From Tridacna crocea (Eukaryota; Mollusca; Bivalvia; Cardiida; Cardiidae): a stretch of DNA of 64,000 nt. Position 1 is the first letter of the stretch. Each line of letters opens with the position of its first letter. Below the pieces are notes generated by a model. The model did no database searches, was not told the DNA's origin, and saw nothing but the letters and a program-made list of their open reading frames with translations. Positions 35,639 to 47,792 of this stretch are shown one piece after another. The translations under genes were made by a program, and so were the position numbers. The stretch covers positions 39,421,361 to 39,485,360 of the forward strand of contig OX031064.1 of assembly GCA_943736015.1 (NCBI GenBank), in the 5' to 3' direction.

Positions 35639-35864
35639 TTAACGGTAGAATCACAGACGACTGATTGCCCGATAAATCTAAAAATTCATAAAGATTCAAA
35701 AAAATTCTAAAAATCGATATTTTCACTGGTAAGTTAGTAACCATGAATTTTTTTTTTTCCTCTCTCATAGATATGCTTCTTGAATTCAAAATATCTGCCA
35801 TGTTGTAGCTTGTGACTAAAAATGTTACTGTATACGTAGACACCCCTCACAACGTACGTCAGTG

Positions 35865-36295
35865 TGACGTCAGAGGTAGTGATATCGGACCCTTGTTATA
35901 AAGTCAGTGTGTGTGTTTGGTAAGACTGTTTTTTTTTTTTGTAATCGTTCCTTTAAATGATCTGAAAAAGTCTTAAGACCTCCAAAGCGTACAATGCCTA
36001 GGGACTTTGTTTTTTGTCAAAGCTTTTGTTAACCACTTATAATAATGGAATAGACTTCGACCAACTATTTGGTCCAAGTGTTTGTGCATATAGACATCTG
36101 CTTCCTGTCTAAAACATCAGAATAATAAATGTATTCATCTAATGTCTTTGATAAATACATGAGAGTCTTTGTAGTCCGTTTGTATCCACCCAAGCTAGCC
36201 TCATTCTATCTTCATATCGTACTTACTTTTCAATATGGCGGACATAAGTTATGAAAATGCCCAGGTCCGATATCACTTCCTGTGACGTAGGTTAT
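35865..36295. mobile_element. TIR element
   Basis: GACGTCAGAGGTAGTGATATCGGACC at the left (given over its core GTAGTGATATCGGAC) faces GGTCCGATATCACTTCC and TGTGACGTAGG at the right. The ~430-bp non-autonomous element has no ORF. Confidence 0.6.
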
Positions 36296-36432
36296 TACCC
36301 TTGTTCATTACTCGTGACAAAAACTTCTTCGCCGACTTCTGGTTTTGACCCATTTACGTACAGTTCATTTGGAGTTGGCTTATTTGCATTTCTATGGAAC
36401 TTTTTTTGCTACCTTTACTTTATACAATAATA

Positions 36433-36548
36433 GCGTCAATTCACGTTTTTTTCGGTCGTTAACATTTGCACTCGGGCGTTAAAGCATTTTTTGGGCCCCT
36501 GCGAATGTTAACGACCTCAAAAACGGGAATTAAACCTATAGTTAAATG
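36433..36548. mobile_element. Short palindromic element (GGTCGTTAACATT type)
   Basis: TTTTTTTCGGTCGTTAACATTTGC faces GCGAATGTTAACGACCTC. The last 29 bases of the window (63,972-64,000) are the start of another copy. Confidence 0.65.
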
Positions 36549-37494
36549 CGCGAATACATATTAAGTTTGCGAGTTTTCCAAATTCTCGAAATTGCAAAAA
36601 TATCCACGTCCCAAACATTACCATTTATACAGTAAATGCACAATAAGTTCATCTAAGATCTATCCGCATGTATATTTATTATGCTCTAAACTGAACGGAA
36701 CTAGGCTATTTACGCCAAAAAGTGACCGTTATCCCTTAGGAAAACATTGAATCAAATGTTTGAGAAAGAATTTATCATTACTTTTTATCTTTTTATTGTT
36801 TTTGAAAAAGATCTATGACTATAAAAGTCCGTTTCGCACGTTTGCATTAGCAACAGATCCTTTTTTCTTCGCTGGTCATTTGTCTCTTCTATTACAAAAA
36901 AGTGTTAAACTAATCATGCAGCATTCCAAAAGAAACTGCTTCTGTACTATTTCCCTGAAGCATTCAGGTTTTGATCAAGACAATTTAAAGGAGTACAAGC
37001 TTAAATACTCGAGAAGAGCCTTCTTATGTTTATTGCCAGAAAATAACCGGGATCTGAGCCCATATTCCCCAACACTTCTCAAGAATATTTGTTTTCTAAT
37101 TCGCATGAAATTTCTACAACTGAAAGTAACGCAATTTCTGATTGGCTAAAGCAAGTCCAAAGTTTCTTGCAGAGGAAAAAAAATCTTGGCCCGTATTTAT
37201 TTAACATTCTTAAGAATATTCGTTGTCTAATTCTCAAGAAATTTCTACAAGTGAAAGTAACACAACTTCTAATTGGCTAGAAAAATCGCCTATACATGTA
37301 TATACCAACCGTTGTTAATAATATTCGTTGTCTAATTTTCAAGAAAGGTTTCTACAACTGGAGATAACAGAACTTCTGATAGGTTAGTTTAGCCAGTCAG
37401 AAATTGTATTACTTTCAGCTGTAAACATTTCTTGGGAATTAGACAAAGACTATTCTTAATAATGGTTGGTGAATACGGACTTTCTAATACTTAC

Positions 37495-37581
37495 ATCCCC
37501 TTGGAGTGGCAAGAGCCACACTGAAGATAAGTGCAAAAACGGCCAGAACTTTCATGGTAGAGTCTTTTTTGTCTTCTCACT
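37495..37581 (-). CDS. Signal-peptide exon (exon 2) of gene copy B
   Basis: Acceptor TTTGTTAACAG, 5' UTR, ATG at 37,555, then MKVLAVFALIFSVALA and TPRG, and the donor GTAAGT (37,494-37,489) after 20 codons and one base. Signal cleavage is expected after ALA. The phase and the split Ser codon fit exon 3 at 34,689, giving a 2.8-kb intron 2. The same exon in copy A has the same length and phase, which argues that both are under coding constraint. Confidence 0.85.
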
Positions 37582-38389
37582 CTGTTAACAAATAAATACT
37601 TCTATATCCTTAATAACGAAGTAACAAAAGTCCTAGAGGATTTGAAGTGATTGAAAAGAGTTAAAAAATAAGTTCTCTCGGAGATTCTACATACAAGGGC
37701 ACCCTATGTAAAGACCACTGATGCCCTGACATAGATAATAAATGTATGAACACATTGCGTAGCGAGAACGTTGAAACAAAATGATAGAAATAAAATTGAG
37801 CCACGCCTTTGGAATTAAATCATGCATCCCTGAGACGTATTTAGACAGCAGGATATCACATATTTATGGACCCACAAATCCATTTCTTTTACAAACAGGT
37901 GAATCGAGACGTAGAACGATCCATTGTCATGCATAAGATTTCTAATCGGCAAAGGTTTCGACCCAGATCGAGCTGCTCGGACTGCTAGTTGTTAGTTTTT
38001 GCAAGTGCTTTAGGCGCCATTTTCACGGACCATGAATCAAATAAACATTGTCCGTATCGTATATTATTTGAGATTTTCTTTCTTTTTTTTCTTTCACCAG
38101 GGAGATGTATTGAAAACCTCTTTTTCAAGATTGTCGCTCATATTAACGAAACGTCATATCGTCGGTTTTTTCTTCAAAAACGTAGTAAGTACAGCATGTT
38201 TCAAGCTGTAGTTACGAGGTTTTTGAAGTAAACACACTATATCAGACGGTAAAGACCTATATGTAAATGATGCGTCTTCAAAATTATTTTTGTTTGGGAA
38301 AACGAAATTAATAAATATAAGAATGATTAACTAGAACTTGTTTTTCTATGAAAGAAAATAAAAACACCTTTTTGGTGTCAGAAAGATTG

Positions 38390-39025
38390 ATATGTGACAA
38401 AGGAAATTTCTAACTAAATAAATGGTCATTTTTTTCCAACGGTTTCGAGTTTCAGAGCAGACACGAAATTGTACGTAAAATGATCAAATGAAATAATGAA
38501 ACGGAAATAACTCAAAAATATACAAGCCAGAGTTATGATTATTGTGCATGATCCCTTATGTCATGGTGCTTAACAAAGTATAAAGTTTTATCAAAATATC
38601 TGAATAGGTCTTCGGGTTACTGAGCGGGCACGATTTGTGACACAAATTAATTAAAGGGAAATAACTAAAAAGATATACAAATCTGAGTTACGGTTCTTGC
38701 GCATGACAATTTGTGTCGTTCCTTTTTACAAATGTCTGAAGTTCTATCAAATCATCTGAAAAGGTTTCCGAGTTATAGAGCGGACACAATTTTTGACGGA
38801 AAATAATCAAATGGGAAAGACTCTAAAAGTATGCAAGCCAGAGTTATGGCTCGTGTGCATGACGCTTTGTCTCACGGTGCCTTTAGGTTTTATCAAAACA
38901 TCTCAAACGGTTTTTGAGTTATAGAGAGGACACGACTTGTGACGGACAGACAGACAGACGGACAGACGAAAACTCGGAGAAAAAAACCTGTTGTCTCTCG
39001 ACCCTGACCGGGGGGCATAATAATA
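38390..39025. repeat. Tandem ~180-bp block, copy B
   Basis: Counterpart of 1,630-2,860, with words GTTTTATCAAAA, GAGTTATAGAG and GGACAGACAGACAGACGG, then an (ATA)n remnant. Confidence 0.75.
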
Positions 39026-40374
39026 ATGAAAAATGCATGGTAATGGACAAGGTTGTTCCGTATCAAAAATCCAAGATAAAATTGCATGTTCTATGCAGGT
39101 TGATCACAATAGCGTACTGATTCATGGATATTTACATAAATGGTATATGAATCAGAAATCAGAAATTTGTACACCTCATATTCTTCTGTGTTGAATATAT
39201 CGTGTACAGTGAAGAACTGCTTGCTGTTATCTAGATCTGTATTAATTAAAAAACAATGTTCAAGAACTTGATGAAATGTACAATCGACAAACAAGTCATT
39301 CATATCTTATCTGGTTTTGGATAATCGTTCGGTTCAAATGTGTTTAATCCATCGCTAGAGGACTGATTAAAACTTGGATCTACACACTCACAAGCTTTTG
39401 CAGCCGATACATCACATGTTTTTCTTTAAATCAAGGTATATGTCTTCGAAAGTATAGAAAAAATTCAGGGAGTGGGAAACAATGCTGGATAAGTTTTCTC
39501 CACTTCCAGTAGTGTTTTAAAATACATGTACGTCGTTTTCATCGAAATTGGGTATGTGAAGATTTGCATACATACCTTGTGTATACTCCTTGTGGCAAAA
39601 AATATCACATCTTTGTTAATTTCCTTTGTATTATGTATGTATTTTGTATGTCTGTCTAATGTACCCATATGTTTTCTTTTTCAATCTTTATTTATGGGGA
39701 TGAATGCAATACAAGGATAATACTGTACTATTCAGCCTGACTATATAAGCCATTTTTAGCATCGGAAAAAAGAGTTGGAACAACAATAACAGATCGCGCT
39801 AGACACAATTACCTATGATTAAATTACCTACATTTCCTTACTAAATTACGAACAATGATAATAACATTTTCTACTATAATATGTTATTTAAAGTATTCAG
39901 TAATATTGGCATTCGATTTTATAAAAAAGATGGTTTGTTAAACAACGGGTTAGGCTAAGCAATTGACGTTCAACTGGCCCGATAGAGTTCTGATTTGTTA
40001 GCCATATTTCTCTTAAATATCAGAAATAAAACCTAAAGCGAATTGTCCTTTCGTCGGTCTTGTTTATATTCCTGGAAACGATAAGGATCGGTTGAACCTT
40101 GTGGCAAGTACGATCCGAACTTTTGCAGTATTCTTTATGGCCCGGGAAGAGCTAGTAGATTGTCTTTTATTTATAACTTGAGCTGAAGTGGTAAATTACT
40201 GCAATATCTAAAGCTATCATCAGTTTATTTCCATATCATTGAACAATGGCCAACATAAATTCAACAAGTCATTTTGGAATTGAACCATACTATCATAGCT
40301 TTAAAACAAAATATTCAGTGAGGAAGATTACCTTTTTTAACGTTACACGTTTCAGACAGCCTAGTCACAGCGAT

Positions 40375-40800
40375 AGAGGATATTTGTTTGTTACAGTAAA
40401 ACTACTGATGGTACTCATGCGATGAAATAAATTTCGATCTTTCACCACAAAGAAATAGTATATTTATTTCATGCTTTTAATCCTCTTAGGGTGAACTTAA
40501 TCAAAATACAAAACAGTTCTTTTCGGCTTTTCCTGTGGCGTACCCCCTCTGTATAGCAACGCATTACAATATTACGTCAAGCGCGAGAAATGCAAGGTAA
40601 ATTACGTCATAGTTCCATCTGGTTGTGAGGCACGCTCATTTTACCTCTGTAATTAGTGTGAACTGTTTTAGTAAGAACTGTTTTGGCCTTCAATTTGAAG
40701 TTTTAGAATATAAAAATCGGTATCTTCACTGGTCTTTACCATGAAATATCGAAAAATATTTCACCGATATTTCTCGAAAACCTACCGGAAAGCATGAAAA
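40375..40800. mobile_element. Foldback plus MITE, ortholog of 4,200-4,560
   Basis: It carries GAGGATATTTGTTTG, GATCTTTCACC and ACGCATTACAATATTACGTC and ends in GGAAAGCATGAA. See 25,366-25,800 for the fullest copy. Confidence 0.6.
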
Positions 40801-41654
40801 TATTATCAGTATTTCTAATAGTATATGTCAACATTATCTATGATACAATACGTTGGTAAAAATAGGATGTTGGCTCTTTAGTTGAAGATGCTTGTCAAAC
40901 AACGATGACCAATAAGCTCCTTCAGATTTGTATCAAACTATTTGCATGGGTTCTAGTCATGGATTCTTCTATAATCTGATGTTATAATTATACAATTACA
41001 TTGTTTTCTTATTTGATACAGACACACACAGTACCCCCCCCCCCCCACACACACACACACACAGAGGCTAAAATACAGTTGACAAGGCGTCACAGACATA
41101 GGTTGTTGAAACAGTTGTTCTATTCTTGTCTTTGTGTGTGCTCCTGACTACACTTTTGTTAAAATATCAAATTCGACACTTTAAAGTTCCCCAAATAAAT
41201 GCTCTTTTTTAGTCAAACATATCTAATGGATTTAATTCATAAGGTAAGCAATACCTGTAGTACAAAAAAGAATGAACAGAAGTTTCAAATTCGTTACTGG
41301 AAATGAGTCTTGGCCGGGAGAAAGATGCGCAAGGTCAAAACTGTAGTCAATGGGGGAGTTTACCGCTCGAGTTATTTGTATGCTACCTATATATTAGGCT
41401 TAGAATGAGAACTTAGGAAACCTCAATATCGAAATAATGAAAATACGAAAGGTGAAGTACCAAAAACGAATCGTGGATTACAATATTATATGAACTAAAT
41501 GAGTCTAAAATGACACAGCTTATTCATATCAATCGCGATAATTAAATCGTTGCTTACATGTTAAACAGTATGTTTAATTCATTTTCCGAAGAAAGTGCCA
41601 ATAATTGTCGACAACGAACATAAAGTTTTAAAACTGTAAAATAAAACTCAAACC

Positions 41655-41719
41655 ACTTACCAGTCTTAGGGCGGGTGTAATGATCGCTACTGACAAGGAC
41701 GTCTGCACCAGTTTATATA
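41655..41719 (-). promoter_or_regulatory. TATA box, exon 1 and donor of gene copy B
   Basis: TATATAAA at 41,719-41,712, an expected start near 41,687, and a non-coding exon ending CGCCCTAAGACTG at 41,661 followed by GTAAGT. The TATA-to-donor spacing (51 bases) is the same as in copy A (50). Intron 1 runs to 37,582. Confidence 0.75.
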
Positions 41720-41791
41720 GCGTACAAGGAGCATCCTAAATGACGTAAAACACAAAAATGTGCGTAGAACCAATAACAACTGATTGAAAAA

Positions 41792-43170
41792 AGGTGCAAA
41801 ATTATGAAATCAACAACGGAAAATTGATAATGCCAATCTATAAGACAACCACAAAGCCACGCTGGAATGATTTTGCACTTACGATTATAAGAAAAAAGAA
41901 TGTATTATGCAACACGCCGGTGCATTACGATTACATTTTTTCAAATATCTTGATTTTCGAGTACTTGTATAAATCCTGAAATGGTTGTATAACTCTTTTG
42001 GGTGAAGGTTATTTTCGGATCAAATACGATATTTATGATGGCCATTGATATTAGGGAAGAGAATGTTTCATGTAAAATGATTATTTAAATATTTCTAATT
42101 GAAAGCGTTGGGGAACAAGAAGCTGTTGTTTGAACAATAACAATTTTATTCCGCTCGATGTTCCCTATAACTTATAATTATTGGAATGTATAAACGAATG
42201 GGCTAGAACTATAAAGTCCACCAACTTGTTCTAAAATTTCAGATCTTGGTAAGGTTAAAGAAACATTTATGGGTAAAGGTAAATATTGTTTCTTATTTTT
42301 CCTACAACCGTTTTACACTTGCAGAGATAAATTCCGACGGGTCATATCAAAAAGAAATTAACTACAAAACTCTCGGTATCCAAAGAGTGTTTGTGTGTGT
42401 GTTTATTCCGTTAGTCCCATTCCATTCCAAATGAATTTGATACAAAAAAGCGCGGTGTTAATCAACAAATGACAGTCATTTTGGAAATAAACTGGACAGA
42501 ATTAACGCTCATACGCACTGAATTTGTCTTCAATGTGATCTATCAGTGTTTCAGATTTAAATTAACTTGTTGTGTGTAAATCGTGGAAATTGAGTACCGA
42601 ATAAGTTTGAAATACCTGGTGATAATGTATAAGAAAACTTATCAGACAAACCTACGTCTCGAGTGCACCTGCTCTAAGTATGAACTACAATTATTTAGAG
42701 AATAACGTCGGTAGCTTTTATAACTTAGACAATATGCTACAGACACATTTTCCAGTTATATGGTATTGTGAAGAGACGTTATGATCAACGTTTATAGGGA
42801 GTGTAATACGAATTACATAATTACAATAGGAGATTTGTCAGTGGCGTTCCTTCGATGAAAATTAAACTACGCCCAACAAGAAGACTGGTAGTGCGTAAAG
42901 TTCCTCACCTAGCAGGAAAAGTGAGCCTCTTATGGAAGTAAAAAGGGTTCGAAATGCGATTTCAAAGTTTCTTTTATTTGGCATACATAATGTAAGTAGG
43001 CTTTTAGTCGTAAATCAGTGTGTGTTTTAAAACACCAACTCATACTGCGTCGAATATAAATAGGCGGTTACATTCACTTATCAAAGCGCTTAACACAGTA
43101 ATCGCTCGATGCTTAATTAATGATATCAAGAAAATCACATGAGTAGTGGTTATTTAAGAAATTACTGTAT
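41792..43170. other. No gene seen
   Basis: Upstream of the gene copy B promoter. Only short frames, a (GT)n stretch at 42,390-42,400 and unique-looking sequence. Confidence 0.5.
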
Positions 43171-43318
43171 CTTCTTTTTATCGTGGTTTGTCGTTCAATA
43201 AACCCCAGTTTTGAGTGCAAATAATCCACGATAGCGATAGTCCGAGTGGTTTATTCATTGCGTCTCATAACTCACAATGTGGTTTATTGAACGATAAACC
43301 ACGATAGAAAGAAGATTT
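43170..43318. mobile_element. Foldback MITE
   Basis: ATCTTCTTTTTATCGTGGTT and GTCGTTCAATAAACC face GGTTTATTGAACGATAAACC and ACGATAGAAAGAAGAT. About 36-bp arms, ~75-bp centre, which has its own TTTATTCATTGCG remnants. Confidence 0.8.
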
Positions 43319-44250
43319 TTTTCGATTCTAACATGAACAATTATTTATGAAAGGAAAACAAGTTCATCCGTAGATTGAAGACGCGGATGAAGCCTATGTT
43401 CTATTGAATAACTTACTAACTTACTTGAGACAGAATGACGTCACTCTGCATGGAATGTCGCAGATTTTACCACACTTTCCTTACACTGTGTTTATAGAGC
43501 CAAATTCGCGAGACATGCTAGAATTTTATATATTTAAAAGATGTCCATATAATACCATCTATGAACTTTGATTGTAACCTTGACATATGATTAAGAATAT
43601 TATTTGTACACTTGAAAAGAAGTATTAAGGGAATTCGCTACGGGCAGGACAGAATTGGCTGATGTACGGTAAATACCTCGCAAAGTATACACACATAGTC
43701 AATGGGAGTTTACAAAATAGAGCTATATAATTACACGTTCTTTTCAAGCCGTCTCCCACAAATAACTAACAAAATGACTGTATATAGGTTTATTCCTATT
43801 CGTTAGCACTACAACGTATGAAGATTTGACATAAATGCTATTTTGATCAGCACTACTCATAACATTATGTTCGTTGTAAACATGATAAACTAGCGTTTTT
43901 ATATAAATTTTTGTTGTCTAAACTAGACATTTAAAAACATTTACACAAATATATTGTTTCTAAAATATCTTTTACGACATATTCTATCGGGGTCTTCTAC
44001 ATATATACCCAACTTATTACAAATCTGGCTGTGTAAAGGGTTAGGTGTTAAAACCAGATTTGTCACACTTTGAAGTGATTGAAATAGTTGCTTCTGAAAA
44101 AGTCAATTGACCGTTCGACCAATATTGCAGCAAATCTAACAAACGCCAAGTGCAAAGAAAATCGTATTCGATTTTACTGCAGTTAAAAGCTTAAATCGTC
44201 CTTGCTTATTTTACATCTTTCGTACTTTCTTTTTAATCGTTGAACGGCAT
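43319..44250. other. No gene seen
   Basis: Unique AT-rich sequence with nothing recognisable. Confidence 0.5.
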
Positions 44251-44495
44251 TTGATTATTAGATCAAACTCTTCACAAAACGATCAACAAAATTTTGGACT
44301 GGACCAAAATCAAACCATTTGCAAGTATGCCTACATTATACACGACCAGCTACATTTGCTCAGTGACACGGTATAATTTATGTGGGAAAAAGAAGCAAAG
44401 GCTGGTTACCAGTATTTTCTCATTGTTCAACAGTGGTTTCAAAAAGCATTTTCTCTCATATCTATCAAATCTGGGGATCGTGAGGTTAAGGGTCA
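44250..44495. mobile_element. TTAA-MITE, diverged, inverted relative to most copies
   Basis: It begins with the AAATTTTGGACTGGACCAAA side and ends GGGATCGTGAGGTTAAGGGT. The centre GGCTGGTTACCAGTATTTTCTC is kept. Confidence 0.65.
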
Positions 44496-44991
44496 GTACA
44501 TGTGAGTATTATCCATGATGACCTACATGTATTAATTTGATAACATGAATAACATTTGCAAACTCAAAAAATAAAATCCGTCATAAATTTCCTACTCTAA
44601 GCAATGATAATAGACTAATATTGCATAAACGCTCGATTGCAAGAATACTGTGCACAGAGTATGCTGCGCTTTCTCCTTCACACAGAACGCACAGAAATAT
44701 ATTCCAATAGGAATAAATTTTCGAGATTCCGCTTTATCTGCACTTGTAATGGAAAAATGTCAAAATTAATTGATCCCTGTTACTTCGTTTTTTTCTTCAT
44801 AATGAGTCGTTGTATGCCGACCAATTAACGAGTTTTCTTTTTCACTTAATACCTGATTTATCACACTTGCGATTAACATCAACTAAATCTGTAAAGAAAC
44901 AATTTTATTCTTATAATTCATACAAAAATTGATTAAATTTATCAACGACTGAAACATTTATCAGTTGTTGATAAGAACTAAAAAATTAGAA

Positions 44992-45239
44992 GTGGGACGT
45001 TTTGACCAATTTTTTGGAACAGTGGGACGTTTTAACCAAATTCGGGGGACGTTTTAACCAAAAGTGGGACATTTTGACTGTGGGACGTTTTAACTGTGGG
45101 ACGTTTTGACTGTAAACCGGTATCCGGTTAAAACGTCCCCCAGTCAAAACGTCCCACAGTCAAAACGTCCCACTTTTGGTTAAAACGTCCCCTATTTCCA
45201 TACCAAATTGGTTAAAACGTCCCCCTAAAAAGTCCCCCT
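44992..45239. mobile_element. Foldback element built of GTGGGACGTTTTGAC words
   Basis: The left half repeats GTGGGACGTTTTGAC/AAC and the right half repeats GTCAAAACGTCCCAC, meeting at AAACCGGTATCCGGTT. About six words per arm; no ORF, no clear target duplication. Confidence 0.85.
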
Positions 45240-45297
45240 TAGACGCCCTCGTCTATCTTATTAAAGTCATTAGTTTAATATTGTTTTATTATTTTAG

Positions 45298-45400
45298 AAC
45301 ACTACGATTTGCTACGGTACAGGTTTCGGATTAGTACGAATAAGAACGATCCAATACGTAGTAGTGCGAATCGTCACGGATCGATACGGACCTACCACGA
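45298..45400. mobile_element. TACGG-word element, left piece
   Basis: Dense TACGG/ACGAT words (GCTACGGTACAGG, GATCGATACGGACC). Related wording covers 46,450-46,915, so these may be the two parts of one interrupted element. Confidence 0.5.
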
Positions 45401-45579
45401 TTTAGCATTCCGTCCAAATGTTCTAGCCTGCTCACTTTCAAAGTGCAACAAGTTCGGCCATGAGAGCCTCATACTGGCCATGGAGGGGTCTTCGTAAAAG
45501 CCAATCTCTAGTCCACATATTCTCTGTCTTTTATTACCTGATTATTATAATCAACAACCCATCACAAGTTTACATAATT

Positions 45580-45790
45580 TGGTCTCCACGAAATTGAAAG
45601 CATCTGCAGACAACAACTGTAAATTTGGTACAAAAGAGCTTCAGTTCTACAATAAAGTAGAAAGCATTGTGAGAAATGGAGAAATTGCCAATTTTGAGCA
45701 TTTTTTTTCGACTTCCTAGAATCAGAATGTTGTCTTGACTTGTCTGTTGCAGATCCATAAAAACAAGGGATTGAATGGCAAAGGGTTCAA
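45580..45790. mobile_element. TTAA-MITE, diverged, inverted
   Basis: Retains GAAATTGAAAGCATCTGCAG, GAAAGCATTGTGAGAAATGG and the end GGGATTGAATGGCAAAGGGTT. The ends have lost TTAA. Confidence 0.6.
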
Positions 45791-45914
45791 TGAAAATATT
45801 GACCAATAACGTTTCTCTAATATTAATAAAATCTGCTGTTTATTTCACAATTACACTGATTATCGTGAATGTTTATGTTTTAAAAGTAATGTACTTGTCT
45901 TTTATAGTTAGTAT

Positions 45915-46080
45915 CACCCATTTCGAAAGGCCCAGCCTGGCACCAGGCAGGCAACCAGTAACCATTCATTTAACTAGCTGGCGGTTCACCAACCAGCCAT
46001 ATCAGAACAAGCTCCTGGCGGGGCTCGAAACTTTGACCTCCCGTTTCGTTGGCGGTTGCCTGAACTACCAGAAACGGTGA
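45915..46080 (-). mobile_element. tRNA-derived SINE head
   Basis: On the minus strand TTTCTGGTAGTTCAGGCAACC (A-box region, given in part) and TTTCGAGCCCCGCC (B-box-like). Its tail runs toward 45,930 (TGGTGCCAGGCTGGGCC). Confidence 0.5.
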
Positions 46081-46449
46081 CAGTTTATGTACTCGTCCTA
46101 TCTGATCGGTTTTCTTGCATGTTAAGCATCGTTGTTTGGATAGTATGTCACATTATAATGCTAATAATTATTCATTTTCGTATAATGTTTTGTAAAATAT
46201 GTAACTTTAAATTAAAGGTATTATTAGTAGTACGATAAAAATGTAATTATTACATCTATGTATGTCATCAAGCTGCTGGACCAGTGCCTTGACAATATCC
46301 AGTTGCAGCCAATTTATTGCAAACATCATTGTTGACGGTTCATGATTGTGAACTCAACAACAAAGCGCAATTGCGTTGTATTCTACAAAGACAGAGTAAA
46401 AATACCCTTGTTGAAGTACATGATTCTGAATTTATCCTACCAAACAGTA

Positions 46450-46915
46450 GTGGTCCTGACAATTCCGTACTGTATCCTGTCGCCCCTAGTAAACCGTAAA
46501 AGACCGTGCGAATCCCCGCCTCTCCGTAGTACAACGTACTAAGATCGTGACTTTCCGTGACAAGTCCGTATCATAACGTATAAAACGTAGTGTAACCGTG
46601 CTAATTACGTAGTTCTCGGTATCAAATCCTGAAAAAAAATTGGGCCTACGGATAAGTACGGACTAATACGGTTTTAATACGGACCAGAACGTATCAGTAC
46701 GGTCTAATACGGACTAGTAAGGATACGCTACGGTCGTTTGATCCGTAGCGTATTTTTGTGCATGTTCAAAATTTGTCAAGGACCGCTACGGATATACAAG
46801 GACTACTACGAATGACTACGGTTACAATACGGAGAGCTACAGACTAGTACGAGTTGTCACGGACAATGCCGGAACGAATCCGTAGCTCTTCTGTGAATGT
46901 GTGACCGGGGTATTA
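46450..46915. mobile_element. TACGG-word element, right piece
   Basis: More than twenty TACGG/CCGTA words in both orientations (for example GTACGGACTAATACGG and GGTCTAATACGGACTAG), ending ATGTGTGACCGGGGTATTAG. It is word-iterated like the elements at 15.2, 29.6, 45.0 and 60.3 kb, but with its own word. Confidence 0.65.
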
Positions 46916-47788
46916 GACATTTAAATGGAAAATTGAAAACTGACAACTGCTGCCTCGCTTTGAAGATTTATTTGAATTCTTTTTATTTCATATAGCTGTT
47001 GTTTACCAAGTGGAGGAGGACAATTTTCAGAAATAATGTTACAAAATCCTTTCTTTAAGCAAAGTTGCAATGATGCTAATATTTTCCTTAAAGGGACTTC
47101 TTTACGACGTCAATTTTTACATAAATGGTGTCCTTATTGTTGTTCTGTGTCTGCTTTTGTTGTAAGAGCATTTAAAATTTCCAAGGCTTTTAATCTGAAA
47201 ATTGGAAAGTGACGTCCATAAGCAAGTGCCTTGAGATCGGCCCTCGTTTCTGGCATATTATTTTGTGGAGAATTTTGCCCTCTTCAGCTTATCAAGAACA
47301 GCCAGTTCCTTTAAAAGGCTACGTAGCCTCTTAAGCTATTTTTAGATTTCCCGCCAAAATCAAAAAAAGCATTGTAGGAATGTTAAGTGACTCATGACTA
47401 TTAAATTCCATAACATAACGAATCTTTAATCATTTTCCATAATGTCTAGAACTTCGGATGCTATGTTTGTAGCTTCGTTTGTATATTTCCGGTTTGTAAA
47501 TGAGCGAGTTGCTCATGTTTCCCTTCAGTGTCGACATGGGCTGTAGTAAATCTTTAATTTATCTAGCTGTCGGATGGTTACTGGCGTTAATGAATGAAAA
47601 TTATAAGGCTTGGGGAGTACAAGGATGATTTTTTTTTTTGTATTTTTTGTAAGATTTTGTCCAAAAATCTGAAGGGCCACCTTTAACCAGGGTTGGAAAA
47701 TTGTCTCTTGTCACCGTATGCTTTTAGTTATTATAAATTTAATTTTCCATTGCAAATTCTTTATAAATCATCAAAACAAATCAAGAAG
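46916..47788. other. No gene seen
   Basis: AT-rich sequence without a supported feature. Confidence 0.5.
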
Positions 47789-47792
47789 TTAA

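Larger units (their letters stand above)
36640..41791. repeat. Segmental duplication, copy B
   Basis: Partner of 1-5,525, in the same orientation, so the duplication is direct (tandem with ~31 kb between). It carries the promoter, exon 1 and exon 2 of gene copy B. It lacks the 2,128-2,515 insertion of copy A. Confidence 0.9.

Noticed and set aside
43170-43318. Histone-type or attenuator hairpin
   Set aside because: Arm length and symmetry fit a foldback MITE, and no gene ends nearby.
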